In this document: piece by piece, positions 36,358 through 45,917 of the stretch
How positions within the stretch are numbered: the stretch's first letter is position 1
Layout of the letters: each line of letters opens with the position of its first letter
Assembly: GCA_903908065.1 (NCBI GenBank)
Contig: CAIVQO010000075.1
Span: 1-64,000 of the forward strand
Direction of reading: 5' to 3'
DNA from: an uncultured beta proteobacterium
Lineage (GTDB): Bacteria > Pseudomonadota > Gammaproteobacteria > Burkholderiales > Rhodocyclaceae
DNA length: 64,000 bases
Translations under genes and position numbers: made by a program
The notes under the pieces: generated by a model
The model's database searches: none
What the model saw: the letters and a program-made list of their open reading frames with translations, nothing else
Told to the model about the DNA's origin: nothing

Positions 36358-37443
36358 GTTCAGGACAAACTCGACGCGACTGGCGCGGCCGACCTAAAGG
36401 AAGACATACGGCGCTGGGGCCGCGAACTGGGATTCGATGCCATCGGCTTTACCGGCCCGGATCTCGGCAATGCCGGCCTCGGGCTTGCCGCCTGGCTGGC
36501 GGCGGGCTGCCACGGCGACATGGATTATATGGCCGCCCATCGCAGCGAGGCCGGTTACAAGCGCGCCGAGCCCGAGCAGCTGCTGCCGGGCACGCGCTGC
36601 ATCGTCACCGCGCGCCTGAATTACCGTGTCGCCAGCGCCGACTCCTGGACAGTGCTCGACGACAGCGAGCGTGCCTTTGTTTCACGCTACGCCCTGGGAC
36701 GCGATTACCACAAGCTGTTACGCCAGCGTCTGCAGAAACTGACGGAGCGCATCGAACAGGCGACAGGCCCATATGCCGCCCGTGTGTTCACCGATTCGGC
36801 GCCGGTGATGGAAGTCGAGCTGGCGCAGAACAGCGGCCTTGGCTGGCGCGGCAAGCACACCCTGCTGCTCGACCGCGACGCGGGGTCGTATTTCTTCCTC
36901 GGCGAAATCTTTACCGACCTGCCGCTGCCGCCCGATGCACCGGTCACTGATCATTGCGGCAGCTGCACGGCCTGCCTCGACGCCTGCCCGACGGCCGCCA
37001 TCACCGAGCCCTACCGGCTCGACGCAAGACTGTGCATCTCCTACCTGACCATCGAGACCAGGGGCGCAATTCCCGAAGCGCTACGGCCACTGCTCGGCAA
37101 CCGCATCTACGGTTGCGACGATTGCCAACTGGCCTGCCCCTGGAACCGCTTTGCGCCACTCACGCGCGAGGCCGATTTCGCTCCGCGCCACGGGCTGGAT
37201 CAGGCGCGCCTCGTCGAACTGTTCGCCTGGACCGAAGCAGAGTTCGATGAACGCCTGGCCGGCTCGCCGATCCGCCGCATCGGCCACGAACGCTGGTTGC
37301 GCAACATTGCCGTGGCGCTCGGCAATTCAGCACGCACCGAGAGCGTGCTGCAGGCGCTGCGCAAGCGCGCCGACGATCCCTCGCCACTGGTGCGGGGCCA
37401 CGTCGCCTGGGCGCTGGCGCGCCACGGGGAAGTCCTGAACTAA
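36343..37443 (+). CDS. queG: epoxyqueuosine reductase QueG
   Basis: Cobalamin- and iron-sulfur-dependent enzyme of 366 aa for the last step of queuosine synthesis in tRNA. Two 4Fe-4S motifs lie in CGSCTACLDACP (near 204) and CDDCQLACPW (near 258), with a C-terminal HEAT-like segment. Start at ATG 36343 or 36352; both overlap tsaE, and no strong ribosome site favours either. The stop overlaps the convergent sulfurtransferase gene by 3 bases. Confidence 0.93.
   Translation: MIIMHVQDKLDATGAADLKEDIRRWGRELGFDAIGFTGPDLGNAGLGLAAWLAAGCHGDMDYMAAHRSEAGYKRAEPEQLLPGTRCIVTARLNYRVASADSWTVLDDSERAFVSRYALGRDYHKLLRQRLQKLTERIEQATGPYAARVFTDSAPVMEVELAQNSGLGWRGKHTLLLDRDAGSYFFLGEIFTDLPLPPDAPVTDHCGSCTACLDACPTAAITEPYRLDARLCISYLTIETRGAIPEALRPLLGNRIYGCDDCQLACPWNRFAPLTREADFAPRHGLDQARLVELFAWTEAEFDERLAGSPIRRIGHERWLRNIAVALGNSARTESVLQALRKRADDPSPLVRGHVAWALARHGEVLN
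36622..36646 (+). repeat. dispersed 25-base motif, copy 9
   Basis: Inside queG, same strand; 20 of 25 positions match, exact core at 36631-36643. Confidence 0.55.
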
Positions 37444-38282
37444 CGCGCCACCGGGCGCGCCGGATCGGCGCACCATTCGCTCCAGGAGCCGGGATACAGC
37501 TTCGATCCGGAAAGCCCGGCGACTTCCATTGCCAGCAGGTTATGACAGGCGGTGACGCCGGAACCGCATTGCTGGATCACCGCCGCAGGCGCGCGGTCCT
37601 CCAGTACGGCGGCAAATTCCGCGCGCAACTCGGCCGCCGGCTTGAAGAAGCAGCCGGCATCGTCGAGGTTCTCGAAATAAAACCGATTGACGGCGCCGGG
37701 AATGTGCCCGCCGACCGGATCGAGGGTTTCGTTTTCGCCGCGGAAGCGTTCGGGGCTGCGCGCATCGAGGATCAACATGTTCCGGCTGTCCAGGCTGGCC
37801 GCGACCTCGGCCGTGTCGACCGCCAGCGCGCGTGTGCGCGCCACGAAGTTGCGTGGCGCCACCTCGGGCACCGGCTCCTCCAGGGCCCGCTTGCTGCGCT
37901 TCCAGCCGGCCAGGCCGCCATCGAGCACGGCCACCTTGTCGTGCCCAAGCCAGCGCAGCATCCACCACAGGCGTGACGCAAAAATTCCACCTTCATTGTC
38001 ATAGGCCACCACCTGGGTCTCTGCGTCGACACCGCAGGCAGACATCCGCGCGGCGAAGGCGGCCACCTCGGGCAGGGGATGGCGGCCATTGCGGCCGGTC
38101 TTGGCGCCGGACAAATCTTCGTCGAGGTGAAGGAACACGGCGCCGGGGATGTGGCCGCGGGCATAGGCCTGGCGACCGTACTCGGTATTCTTCAGGTCAT
38201 GACGGCAATCGAAGACACGCCATTCCGGATGCGCGGCGAGCTCATCGGCGCTCACCAGCAGTCGGGAGCCGGGCGCGCTCAC
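37440..38282 (-). CDS. sseA: sulfurtransferase with two rhodanese domains (3-mercaptopyruvate type)
   Basis: Protein of 280 aa with an inactive N-terminal and an active C-terminal rhodanese domain. The catalytic loop QCGSGVTACHN has Cys239; CGSGVT is the loop of 3-mercaptopyruvate sulfurtransferases, while thiosulfate enzymes usually show CRxGxT-type loops. Start is GTG 38282, overlapping the stop of the upstream STAS-like gene (GTGA). No signal peptide is visible, so it is cytoplasmic. Confidence 0.85.
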   Translation of the reverse strand: MSAPGSRLLVSADELAAHPEWRVFDCRHDLKNTEYGRQAYARGHIPGAVFLHLDEDLSGAKTGRNGRHPLPEVAAFAARMSACGVDAETQVVAYDNEGGIFASRLWWMLRWLGHDKVAVLDGGLAGWKRSKRALEEPVPEVAPRNFVARTRALAVDTAEVAASLDSRNMLILDARSPERFRGENETLDPVGGHIPGAVNRFYFENLDDAGCFFKPAAELRAEFAAVLEDRAPAAVIQQCGSGVTACHNLLAMEVAGLSGSKLYPGSWSEWCADPARPVAR

Positions 38283-38632
38283 TCTGCGACTTCCTCAAGC
38301 CAGGTGCGGGCTTCCGCCTCGTCTTCGAACACCGTCAGGTCGGCGTTCACGAAGAGCTGAGACAGCCAGGCACTCCAAGCCACCCATTGGCTGTTGGTGA
38401 TTACGGCAATGCGCCGGAAGTCGCCCGCATGCGCCTGCGAAAAACGGATTTCTTCCCAGGCCACGTCCAGCGTGAAGTCCGCCATCTCGCGCAGGTCGAC
38501 AAGCAGATCGACGGGGCCGGCGAACTTGATTTCATACAACACGAGTTCCTCGAACTCCTTGAAATCCGCCAGGGTGAATTCGCCGAGCACGGCGAATTCG
38601 ACAAGATGCGACTGATGCTGGGTGGTGATCAT
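38279..38632 (-). CDS. SpoIIAA-like/STAS-type small protein
   Basis: Soluble protein of 117 aa. The pattern GPVDLLVDLREMADFT and RIAVITNSQWVAW resembles the SpoIIAA-like (DUF3478-type) STAS/Sec14 fold. Function unknown; such proteins are proposed to bind lipids or hydrophobic ligands. It precedes and is coupled to the sulfurtransferase gene. Confidence 0.7.
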   Translation of the reverse strand: MITTQHQSHLVEFAVLGEFTLADFKEFEELVLYEIKFAGPVDLLVDLREMADFTLDVAWEEIRFSQAHAGDFRRIAVITNSQWVAWSAWLSQLFVNADLTVFEDEAEARTWLEEVAE

Positions 38633-38720
38633 GATGGCTCTCCTTTACTTGGAGAATAATCGGCGCTGGCCCAAAAGACAATGCGCGGCCATGGCTAACG
38701 CAAGCCTTCAGGACAAACAA

Positions 38721-38743
38721 AAAGCCCGCACAAGGCGGGCTTT
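38721..38743 (-). terminator. intrinsic terminator of the HU gene
   Basis: Arms AAAGCCCGC and GCGGGCTTT with loop ACAAG; on the minus strand GCGGGC is followed by TTTTTGTTTG. Confidence 0.9.
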
Positions 38744-38771
38744 CGGAAACGGTGAGCGTGTCCGGAGGTGC

Positions 38772-39062
38772 TTACTTCTTGGCCTTCTTTCCTGCCACGG
38801 CCTGTTTGAAACCTGCACCGGCGCTGAACTTCGGTACGGTGGTCGCGGGAATCTTGATGCTGGCGCCGGTCTTCGGGTTCTTGCCGGTACGCGCAGCACG
38901 CTTGGCCGACTTGAAGCTGCCGAAACCCACCAGGGTCACGGTATCGCCCTTCGCCACGGCCTTGACCACGGCGGCAATGATTCCATCCAGCGCCTTGCCC
39001 GCGGCCGCCTTGCTGATGTCGGCTTGCTTGGCCGCGATTTCAATCAGTTCTGCTTTGTTCAT
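38772..39062 (-). CDS. hup: HU-type DNA-binding protein
   Basis: Histone-like protein of 96 aa: MNKAELIEIAAKQADISKAAA start, TLVGFGSF turn, then the arm AARTGKNPKTGASIKIPAT with the DNA-intercalating Pro, and a basic tail AGKKAKK. Ribosome site GGAGGA precedes the ATG and a strong terminator follows, so it is probably monocistronic and highly expressed. Confidence 0.95.
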   Translation of the reverse strand: MNKAELIEIAAKQADISKAAAGKALDGIIAAVVKAVAKGDTVTLVGFGSFKSAKRAARTGKNPKTGASIKIPATTVPKFSAGAGFKQAVAGKKAKK

Positions 39063-39143
39063 TCTCGATCTTCCTCCGGAGTTTTGCGGGTATCCCGCGT
39101 GGGAATCATTCTAGACCCCGCCCTTTCCGGCCCGCCAAGGAAT

Positions 39144-40244
39144 TTATGCACACCAGCCCTGAGATGTTGCGATCACGCCGCCGCCTAGGCATACCTTCGA
39201 TTCGTAGAGCACCAGCGACTGTCCGGGCGTCACCGCCCATTGCGGAGCGGCGAACATCACTTCGCATTCCGCATCGTCGATGTGTTCCACCTGGCAGGCG
39301 GCGTCGGGTTGGCGGTAGCGCGTTTTCGCGGCATACACCCAATGCGTATGCGGCGCCCGCCCGGACACCCAGGACAAGTCGCGCGCCACCAGGCTGGCCG
39401 AGAGCAAGGCTTCGTGTTCGTGCCCCTGAACGACATAAAGAACGTTCGTCGCCATGTCCTTGGCGGCAACGAACCACGGCACTTCCGGCGCGCCGCGCAC
39501 GCCGCCGATGCCCAGCCCCTCGCGCTGGCCCAGCGTGTAGTACATCAGGCCCTCGTGTTTGCCGACCACGCGTTCGCTGCCCAGCACGCGAATCTCACCC
39601 GGCTCGCGTGGCAGGTAACGGGCGAGGAACTCGCGGAATGGCCGCTCGCCGATGAAGCAGATGCCGGTTGAATCCTTGCGCGCATGGTTGGGCAAACCGG
39701 CCTCGGCGGCAATGCGACGCACATCTCGCTTGTAAAGGTGGCCGACCGGAAACAGCGTCTTCGACAACTGCGCCTGGTTCAGCCGGTGCAGGAAGTAGCT
39801 TTGGTCCTTGGTACCGTCCTCGGCCTTGAGCAACTGCCATTCGCCGAGAAATTCTCGCACCTGGGCATAGTGGCCGGTGGCGATCTTCTCCGCGCCCAAC
39901 GTCATTGCATGGTCGAGGAAGGCCTTGAACTTGATCTCGGAATTGCACAGCACATCGGGATTCGGCGTGCGCCCGGCCTGGTATTCGCGCAGAAAGTCGG
40001 CGAACACCCGGTCGCGGTATTCCGCCGAGAAATTGACCGCCTCGAAATCGATGCCGATCACGTCGGCCGCGGCGGCGGCGTCCACCAGGTCCTGGCGCGA
40101 CGAGCAATACTCTTCATTGTCGTCGTCTTCCCAGTTTTTCATGAACAGGCCGACCACCTCGTAGCCTTCGCGCTTTAGCAGGAGCGCGGCCACCGAGGAA
40201 TCGACCCCGCCCGACAGACCGACGATGATTTTTTCCTTGGACAT
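39144..40244 (-). CDS. mnmA: tRNA 2-thiouridylase MnmA
   Basis: Enzyme of 366 aa that thiolates U34 in Lys, Glu and Gln tRNAs. The PP-loop SGGVDSSV lies at residues 11-18; the catalytic Cys pair is Cys100 (DVLCNSE) and Cys196 (STGICFIG). I chose ATG 40244 ([10 protein letters not shown]); the frame is open further but runs into nudJ. It starts 5 bases after nudJ. Confidence 0.96.
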   Translation of the reverse strand: MSKEKIIVGLSGGVDSSVAALLLKREGYEVVGLFMKNWEDDDNEEYCSSRQDLVDAAAAADVIGIDFEAVNFSAEYRDRVFADFLREYQAGRTPNPDVLCNSEIKFKAFLDHAMTLGAEKIATGHYAQVREFLGEWQLLKAEDGTKDQSYFLHRLNQAQLSKTLFPVGHLYKRDVRRIAAEAGLPNHARKDSTGICFIGERPFREFLARYLPREPGEIRVLGSERVVGKHEGLMYYTLGQREGLGIGGVRGAPEVPWFVAAKDMATNVLYVVQGHEHEALLSASLVARDLSWVSGRAPHTHWVYAAKTRYRQPDAACQVEHIDDAECEVMFAAPQWAVTPGQSLVLYESKVCLGGGVIATSQGWCA

Positions 40245-40249
40245 GCGGT

Positions 40250-40705
40250 TCAACCGTAATGGGTGATTAGTTCCAGCGGATGGCGCCGTCCGGCCAGGCA
40301 ATCCGCAACGCACTGCCAGACCAGCGGACTGCGATGACGCTGGGCGCTGGCACGAATTTCGTCCGGCGTCATCCACACCGCGCGCAGGATGCCGGCGTCC
40401 AGCGGGCGCCCCGGGTGGTGCTCGCCCAGTTCGCCGCAAAATGCGAACCGCAGGTAGGTGATGTCGCCGCTCGGCCGCGGCCACTGATAGACGCCGACCA
40501 GCGCCGTCGGGCGAAAACTCCAAGCGGTCTCCTCCAGCGCCTCGCGCGCGCAGGCGGCGACCAGCGACTCACCCTGGTCGAGGTGCCCGGCAGGCTGGTT
40601 GAAGCGCAGGCCATCGTCGGTTTCCTCCTCGACTAGCAGGAAGCGGCCGTCGCGCTCGATCAGGGCGGCGACGGTGACATTGGGTTTCCAGGGACGTTGT
40701 TCCAT
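40250..40705 (-). CDS. nudJ: Nudix hydrolase, NudJ-type phosphatase
   Basis: Protein of 151 aa. The Nudix box is [20 protein letters not shown] with Ala-Trp after it in place of the usual Gly. Similar NudJ proteins release phosphate from nucleoside di- and triphosphates and thiamine-pyrimidine diphosphate. It is coupled to mnmA, the same order as in many proteobacteria. Confidence 0.88.
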   Translation of the reverse strand: MEQRPWKPNVTVAALIERDGRFLLVEEETDDGLRFNQPAGHLDQGESLVAACAREALEETAWSFRPTALVGVYQWPRPSGDITYLRFAFCGELGEHHPGRPLDAGILRAVWMTPDEIRASAQRHRSPLVWQCVADCLAGRRHPLELITHYG

Positions 40706-40765
40706 CCGGGCATTCTAGCGCCTGCTAAAATCCGCCTTCCACTCAACGCAATGCTGGAGATTCCC

Positions 40766-41686
40766 ATGTCCATGGCCGACCGTGACGGCTTCATTTGGTA
40801 CGACGGCAAGCTCGTGCCCTGGCGCGACGCGACCACCCACGTGTTGACCCATTCGCTGCACTACGGCCTAGCGGTATTCGAAGGCGTGCGGGCCTACAAG
40901 ACCGATTCCGGTACCGCCATCTTCCGCCTCAGGGAACACACCGACCGCCTGTTCAACTCGGCGCACATCTATCGCATGCCGATGCCCTGGGACAAGGAAA
41001 CCCTGATCGAGGCGCACAAGGAAGTCGTCCGCGCCAACAAGCTCGAATCCTGCTACCTGCGGCCGATTGCCTTCTACGGTTCGGAGAAGATGGGCGTCAG
41101 CCCGCGCGGCGCGGCAACCCATGTTTCGATCGCGGCCTGGCCCTGGGGCGCCTACCTCGGCGAAGAGGGCCTGGAGAAGGGCATCCGCGTCAAGACCTCG
41201 AGTTTCACGCGCCACCACGTGAATGTCTCGATGTGCCGCGCCAAGTACGCCGGCACCTACGCCAATTCGATCCTGGCCAACATGGAAGCCACCGACGACG
41301 GCTACGACGAAGCCCTGCTGCTCGACGTTGACGGCTTCGTCGCCGAGGGCGCCGGCGAGAACCTCTTTGTCATCAAGGACGGCCAGATCTACGAACCGGA
41401 GATCGCCTCGGCCCTGATCGGCATCACGCGCGCCACGGTGCACACGCTGGCCAAGGAACTCGGCTACAGCGTGATCTCGAAGCGACTGACGCGCGACGAC
41501 ATCTATATCGCCGACGAGGCCTTCTTCACCGGCACCGCCGCCGAAGTGACGCCGATCCGCGAACTCGACAACCGCAAGATCGGCGCCGGCAGCCGCGGCC
41601 CGATCACGGCAAAAATCCAGAGCCTGTTCTTCGACGTGGTCAATGGCCGCGTGCCGGCCCACGCCGACTGGCTCAGCTACATTTGA
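40766..41686 (+). CDS. ilvE: branched-chain amino acid aminotransferase IlvE
   Basis: PLP enzyme of 306 aa for the last step of Val, Leu and Ile synthesis. Fold-type IV motifs are THSLHYGLAVFEG near the N-terminus, RHHVNVSMCRAKYAGTYANS (PLP Lys near 159) and EVTPIRELDNR. I chose ATG 40766 because GGAG lies 6 bases before it; ATG 40751 has no such site. Confidence 0.94.
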   Translation: MSMADRDGFIWYDGKLVPWRDATTHVLTHSLHYGLAVFEGVRAYKTDSGTAIFRLREHTDRLFNSAHIYRMPMPWDKETLIEAHKEVVRANKLESCYLRPIAFYGSEKMGVSPRGAATHVSIAAWPWGAYLGEEGLEKGIRVKTSSFTRHHVNVSMCRAKYAGTYANSILANMEATDDGYDEALLLDVDGFVAEGAGENLFVIKDGQIYEPEIASALIGITRATVHTLAKELGYSVISKRLTRDDIYIADEAFFTGTAAEVTPIRELDNRKIGAGSRGPITAKIQSLFFDVVNGRVPAHADWLSYI

Positions 41687-41704
41687 TTACCGAGGGAGCT
41701 CGCC

Positions 41705-41911
41705 ATGTCCATTGTTGACGAAACCAAGCGCCAGATCGACGTAACCGCCCACGACCTGCCGCTGGCCTGTCCGCGCCCCGGCGCCCCGCTCTGGGCGCGC
41801 CATCCCAAGGTCTATATCGACCTGCTCAAGGGTGCCAACGGCGAAGCCGCCTGCCCCTACTGCGGCACGCAATACCGCTTTACCGGCGAACGTCCCAAGG
41901 GCCACCACTAG
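41705..41911 (+). CDS. small CHCC-type zinc-finger protein
   Basis: Protein of 68 aa with CPRPGAP near residue 22, HPKVYIDL, and CPYCGTQYRF near the end. The layout fits the zf-CHCC family related to the NDUFS6 complex I subunit. GGGAG precedes the ATG. It sits between ilvE and waaF, a common betaproteobacterial order. Function in bacteria is not established. Confidence 0.85.
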   Translation: MSIVDETKRQIDVTAHDLPLACPRPGAPLWARHPKVYIDLLKGANGEAACPYCGTQYRFTGERPKGHH

Positions 41912-41942
41912 GCCGCACCATCCCGTAACCGCGTCGCCGCTC

Positions 41943-42929
41943 GTGAAGATCCTGGTCGTCGCTCCCTCCTGGATCGGCGACACGATCATCGCGCAGCCCC
42001 TGCTGAGCCTGATCAAGCAACGCGATGCGGCGGCGCGAATCGAAGTCTTTGCCGCTGACTGGTCGGCGCCCCTGTTGCGGCGCATGGCCGAGGTCGACGC
42101 CGTCGTCACCAATCCCTTCGGGCACGGCAGCCTGGCCCTGGGCGAGCGACGCGAGATCGGCCGCCGTCTCGCCAGCGCCGACTTTGATGTGGCCTATGTC
42201 CTGCCGAACTCCTGGAAGTCGGCACTGGTGCCGTACTTTGCCGGGATTCCGCAGCGCATTGGCTATCACGGCGAAGCGCGCTACCTGCTGCTGAACCGAC
42301 GCCAGCAGCTGGACAGCCTACGCCACCCGAAGCTGGTGCAACGCTATGCGGCACTGGCCGGGCCACTGCCTGACGTGTTGCCGCAACCGAGGCTGGAATC
42401 GTCGGCCCAGCAACAGCTCGCGGTACGCGAGGCGCTGGGCCTGCCGCGGGACGCAGCGCCGGTGATCTTCTGCCCGGGCGCCGAGTACGGCCCTGCCAAG
42501 CGCTGGCCGGCTGCGCATTTCGCGGCCCTGGCGCGCGAACTCGCCGGCAAGGGCTTGCCGGTGTGGCTGGTCGGCTCGGCCAAGGACGTGGCAGTCGGCG
42601 AGGAGATTTCCCGCCTGTCGTCCGGCGCCGCGCTCAACCTCTGCGGAAAGACAGGTCTGGAACAGGTGATCGACCTGATTGCCGGGGCGCGCGCCGTGGT
42701 CAGCAACGACTCCGGGCTGATGCATGTCGCCGCCGCACTCGACCGGCCGTTGGTGGCGCTCTACGGCTCCTCGTCTCCGGACTACACGCCCCCTTTGTCG
42801 CCCCATGCGAAAATCCTTTCGCGCAAACTCGCCTGCAGCCCCTGCTTCAAGCGCGAGTGCCCGCTGGGGCATTTCGATTGCCTGACGAAGCTCGCTCCGC
42901 AGCAAGTTGCCGCCGCCCTGGAGATGTGA
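41943..42929 (+). CDS. waaF: ADP-heptose:LPS heptosyltransferase II WaaF
   Basis: Glycosyltransferase family 9 protein of 328 aa adding the second heptose to the lipopolysaccharide inner core at the cytoplasmic membrane. Motifs are APSWIGDTIIAQPL near the start, PNSWKSALVPYFAGI, GAEYGPAKRWP and SNDSGLMHVAAAL. Start is GTG 41943; the frame is open to 41832 but that part overlaps the zinc-finger gene. The end contains Cys-rich CSPCFKRECPLGH, usual for the family. Confidence 0.93.
   Translation: MKILVVAPSWIGDTIIAQPLLSLIKQRDAAARIEVFAADWSAPLLRRMAEVDAVVTNPFGHGSLALGERREIGRRLASADFDVAYVLPNSWKSALVPYFAGIPQRIGYHGEARYLLLNRRQQLDSLRHPKLVQRYAALAGPLPDVLPQPRLESSAQQQLAVREALGLPRDAAPVIFCPGAEYGPAKRWPAAHFAALARELAGKGLPVWLVGSAKDVAVGEEISRLSSGAALNLCGKTGLEQVIDLIAGARAVVSNDSGLMHVAAALDRPLVALYGSSSPDYTPPLSPHAKILSRKLACSPCFKRECPLGHFDCLTKLAPQQVAAALEM
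42162..42186 (+). repeat. dispersed 25-base motif, copy 10
   Basis: Inside waaF, same strand; 23 of 25 positions match, exact core at 42171-42183. Confidence 0.65.
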
Positions 42930-43091
42930 CGCCCATGACTGCGATCGAGAAAGCCGCGTAATGAAACGCACCCGCACCGCAAGCGCCAGGGCTGCAGGAT
43001 CGCCCCCCCATCCCCGCCCGGTGGCGGGGCTATCGATCGGCTCGCTGCGCTCGAAATTACCAACGTCTCTGCCAGCGGTTATACATTAGCC

Positions 43092-43517
43092 GTGCCCAGC
43101 CAGAAGATCTTCGCCACGCCGCAGGACGCGGAAGCCGCGTTCTACGAGGCGCTCGAACGCTGCGATGCCGAGGCCATGATGGCGGTCTGGGCCGAAGACG
43201 AGGAAGTCACCTGCATCCACCCCGGCGGCCCGCGACTGGTTGGCTTCGCCGCGATCCGCGAGGCCTGGCGCACGATTTTCGCCAATGGCGTGCGCTTGAA
43301 GCTGCGCCTGTCGCAGAACACGGCAGTCAGCACGCCCTTCGCCGTGGTCAGCACCGTGCTCGAACACTTTTCCACGCTCGATGACCAGGCCGTCAGCGCG
43401 CCAGTGGTGGCGACCAACGTCTATGTGCGCAGCGCGGTCGGCTGGCGCATGGTGGCTCACCATGCTTCGCCGGTACCGCCAAGCAGCCTGGGCGACGCCG
43501 CACGCATCCTGCATTGA
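43092..43517 (+). CDS. SnoaL/NTF2-like protein
   Basis: Protein of 141 aa of the cone-shaped NTF2 fold (SnoaL_3/DUF4440 pattern): AAFYEALERCDAEAMMAVWAEDE then CIHPGGPRLVGFAAIREAW and WRMVAHHASP. Function unknown. Start is GTG 43092. It is linked to the following hydrolase by a stop/start overlap (TTGA). The 162 bases before it hold no supported gene, only a possible -10 TTATAC near 43079. Confidence 0.8.
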   Translation: MPSQKIFATPQDAEAAFYEALERCDAEAMMAVWAEDEEVTCIHPGGPRLVGFAAIREAWRTIFANGVRLKLRLSQNTAVSTPFAVVSTVLEHFSTLDDQAVSAPVVATNVYVRSAVGWRMVAHHASPVPPSSLGDAARILH

Positions 43518-44491
43518 AGCCTTCAGCCGGCCTGGTCGCCCCGTATCAGGCGCCGCGCTGGCTGCCAGGTGCGCACGCGCAAACCATCTGGCCGCTACTG
43601 ATCAAGGGGCCGCTGCCCGACTATCGGCGCGAACGTTGGGAAACCCCCGACGGCGATTTCATCGACCTCGACCGCATTGACGGCAGGCCCGACGCACCCT
43701 GCCTCGTCCTGTTTCATGGGCTGGAAGGCAGTTCGCGCAGCCATTACGCACGCCGACTGATGCATGCCGTGAAGCAGCGCGGCTGGCACGGCGTGGTGGT
43801 GCACTTTCGCGGTTGCTCCGGCGAAGCCAATCGCTTGCCACGCGCCTATCACTCGGGCGACTCGGCCGAAATCGACTGGGTGCTGCGTCGCCTGTTGACC
43901 GCCGGCTATCCGGCGCTGTTCGCAGCTGGCGTGTCACTAGGCGGAAACGCGCTGCTGAAATGGGCGGCGGAACTCGGCGAAAGACCGGAAAGCCCGGTCG
44001 CCGCCATTGCGGCGGTGAGCGTACCGCTCGATCTCGCAGCAGCCAACCAGGCCCTGTCGAGCGGCTTCAACCTGATCTACGCCCGCCATTTCCTGCGTAC
44101 CCTGATACCCGCCGCATTGGAAAAGAATCGCCGCTTCCCGGGCCGCTTCGACATCCAACGCGCCCTGGCCGCCCGCAGCCTGCGCGACTTCGACGACGCA
44201 GTGACGGCGCCCCTGCATGGCTTCGCCGGCGCCGACGACTACTACGCCCGCAGCAGCGCCGGACCATTGCTGAAAAACATCCGCCTGCCGACCCTACTGT
44301 TGCATGCGGTCAACGATCCCTTCCTGCCCGTTGCCGCCCTGCCGAGCCGCGCCGGGCTGCCGCCGTGTATGCGCCTCGAACTGCACCCCGAGGGCGGCCA
44401 TGTCGGCTTCGTGCACGGACCGCTGCCCGGCGCGGTGGACTGGATGCCGGCCCGGCTGATGGCCCATTTCGCCGCGTTTTGTCCTGAATAG
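43514..44491 (+). CDS. yheT: YheT-type alpha/beta hydrolase
   Basis: Protein of 325 aa in the AB-hydrolase COG0429 group. The nucleophile elbow is GVSLGGNALLKW (near residue 139), the oxyanion loop LVLFHGLEGSS, and the catalytic Asp and His are likely in NDPFLP and GGHVGF. Start is TTG 43514, overlapping the previous stop (TTGA); the protein then begins close to the conserved PYQAPRWLPGAHAQT. Physiological substrate is unknown. Confidence 0.88.
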   Translation: MKPSAGLVAPYQAPRWLPGAHAQTIWPLLIKGPLPDYRRERWETPDGDFIDLDRIDGRPDAPCLVLFHGLEGSSRSHYARRLMHAVKQRGWHGVVVHFRGCSGEANRLPRAYHSGDSAEIDWVLRRLLTAGYPALFAAGVSLGGNALLKWAAELGERPESPVAAIAAVSVPLDLAAANQALSSGFNLIYARHFLRTLIPAALEKNRRFPGRFDIQRALAARSLRDFDDAVTAPLHGFAGADDYYARSSAGPLLKNIRLPTLLLHAVNDPFLPVAALPSRAGLPPCMRLELHPEGGHVGFVHGPLPGAVDWMPARLMAHFAAFCPE

Positions 44492-44534
44492 GACGCATGA
44501 GATAATTCCCGCTATTCCATTTGAGTCAAACGCC

Positions 44535-45917
44535 ATGATCTCTCCCGCCCCCGAAATCTTCAAGGCCTACGACATTCGCGGCATCGTGCGCAGTGCCCTC
44601 ACTGCAGACGTGGTGCGCCAGATCGGCCTGGCCCTAGGCACGGAAGCGGTGGCGCGCGGCATCGACGCGATTGTCATCGGCCGCGACGGACGGCTTTCCG
44701 GTCCGGAACTGGCGACCGCGCTGGCGTCCGGCATCACCCATACCGGAACCGATGTGATCGACATCGGTCGCGTGCCGACGCCGATGAGCTATTTTGCCGC
44801 GCACGAGCTCGGTACCGCGAGTTGCGTATCGGTAACCGGCAGCCACAATCCGCCGGAATACAACGGTCTGAAGATGGTGCTGGGCGGACAAACCTTGTAC
44901 GGCGACATGATCCAGGACCTGCGGCGCCGAATTGCCAACGCCAGCTATTGCGACGGGCGCGGCGTGGTGCGCCATGCCAGCATCCGCCAGGCCTACCTGG
45001 ACCGGATCGTGGGCGATGTCAAACTGGCACGGCCGATGAAGATCGTGGTCGACTGCGGCAACGGTGTCGCCGGCAGCGTGGCGCCGGAATTGTTCCGCCG
45101 CATGGGTTGCACGGTGACTCAGTTGTACTGCGAAGTCGACGGCAACTTCCCCAACCATCACCCCGATCCGTCCAAGCCGGAGAACCTCGAAGACCTGCGC
45201 CGCGCGCTGCGCGAAACCGACGCCGAACTTGGCCTGGCGTTTGATGGCGATGGCGACCGCCTCGGCGTGGTGACCAAGGACGGCGAGATCATCTACCCCG
45301 ACCGCCAGCTGATGCTGTTCGCCGCCGACATCCTGGCGCGCAATCCCGGCGCGCAGATCATCTACGACGTCAAGTGTTCGCGCTGGGTCGCCGAATCGGT
45401 GCGTTTCCAGGGCGGCAAGCCCCTGATGTGGAACACCGGGCATGCGCTGATCAAGACCAAGCTGAACGAAACCGGCGCTCCCTTCGCCGGCGAAATGAGC
45501 GGCCACATGTTCTTCAAGGAGCGCTGGTACGGCTTCGACGATGGACTGTATGCCGGCGCCCGCCTGCTGGAGATCGTGTCGCGCTGGGCCGATGCCGCCT
45601 GGCCCCTGAAGCACCTGCCCAACGCGATCTCCACTCCCGAGCTCAACATCAAGATGCAGGAAGGGGAGCCGCATGCACTGGTGGCAAAGCTGCGTCAGGG
45701 CGGGAAGAAACTATTGCCCGGCGCCGAGCGCCTGGTGCTGATCGACGGTGTACGCGCCGAGTATGCCGATGGCTTTGGCCTGGCGCGCGCCTCGAACACC
45801 ACGCCGGTGGTGGTGCTGCGTTTCGAGGCGGACAGTGCCGCGGCCCTGAAGCGCATCCAGGCCGAGTTCCGCCGCGCCTTGACCCAGGCCTGGCCCGGGC
45901 TCGCGGTGGATTTCTAG
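44535..45917 (+). CDS. algC: phosphomannomutase / phosphoglucomutase AlgC-type
   Basis: Enzyme of 460 aa that converts mannose-6-P and glucose-6-P to the 1-phosphates for lipopolysaccharide and exopolysaccharide precursors. The phosphoserine is Ser103 in TGSHNPPEYNG, the Mg site is DGDGDRLG near 239 and the sugar-specificity loop is GEMSGHMFF. Length equals AlgC. The stop overlaps the convergent TPR gene (CTAG). Confidence 0.94.
   Translation: MISPAPEIFKAYDIRGIVRSALTADVVRQIGLALGTEAVARGIDAIVIGRDGRLSGPELATALASGITHTGTDVIDIGRVPTPMSYFAAHELGTASCVSVTGSHNPPEYNGLKMVLGGQTLYGDMIQDLRRRIANASYCDGRGVVRHASIRQAYLDRIVGDVKLARPMKIVVDCGNGVAGSVAPELFRRMGCTVTQLYCEVDGNFPNHHPDPSKPENLEDLRRALRETDAELGLAFDGDGDRLGVVTKDGEIIYPDRQLMLFAADILARNPGAQIIYDVKCSRWVAESVRFQGGKPLMWNTGHALIKTKLNETGAPFAGEMSGHMFFKERWYGFDDGLYAGARLLEIVSRWADAAWPLKHLPNAISTPELNIKMQEGEPHALVAKLRQGGKKLLPGAERLVLIDGVRAEYADGFGLARASNTTPVVVLRFEADSAAALKRIQAEFRRALTQAWPGLAVDF

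Noticed and set aside
38652-38668. Minus-strand GCCAGCGCCGATT near 38660 as a motif copy
   Set aside because: The core breaks at the last bases and the left arm is missing. It may be a decayed copy but was not counted.
42907-43089. 60-codon frame between waaF and the SnoaL-like gene
   Set aside because: Begins inside waaF, has low-complexity Arg/Pro content and no family pattern.
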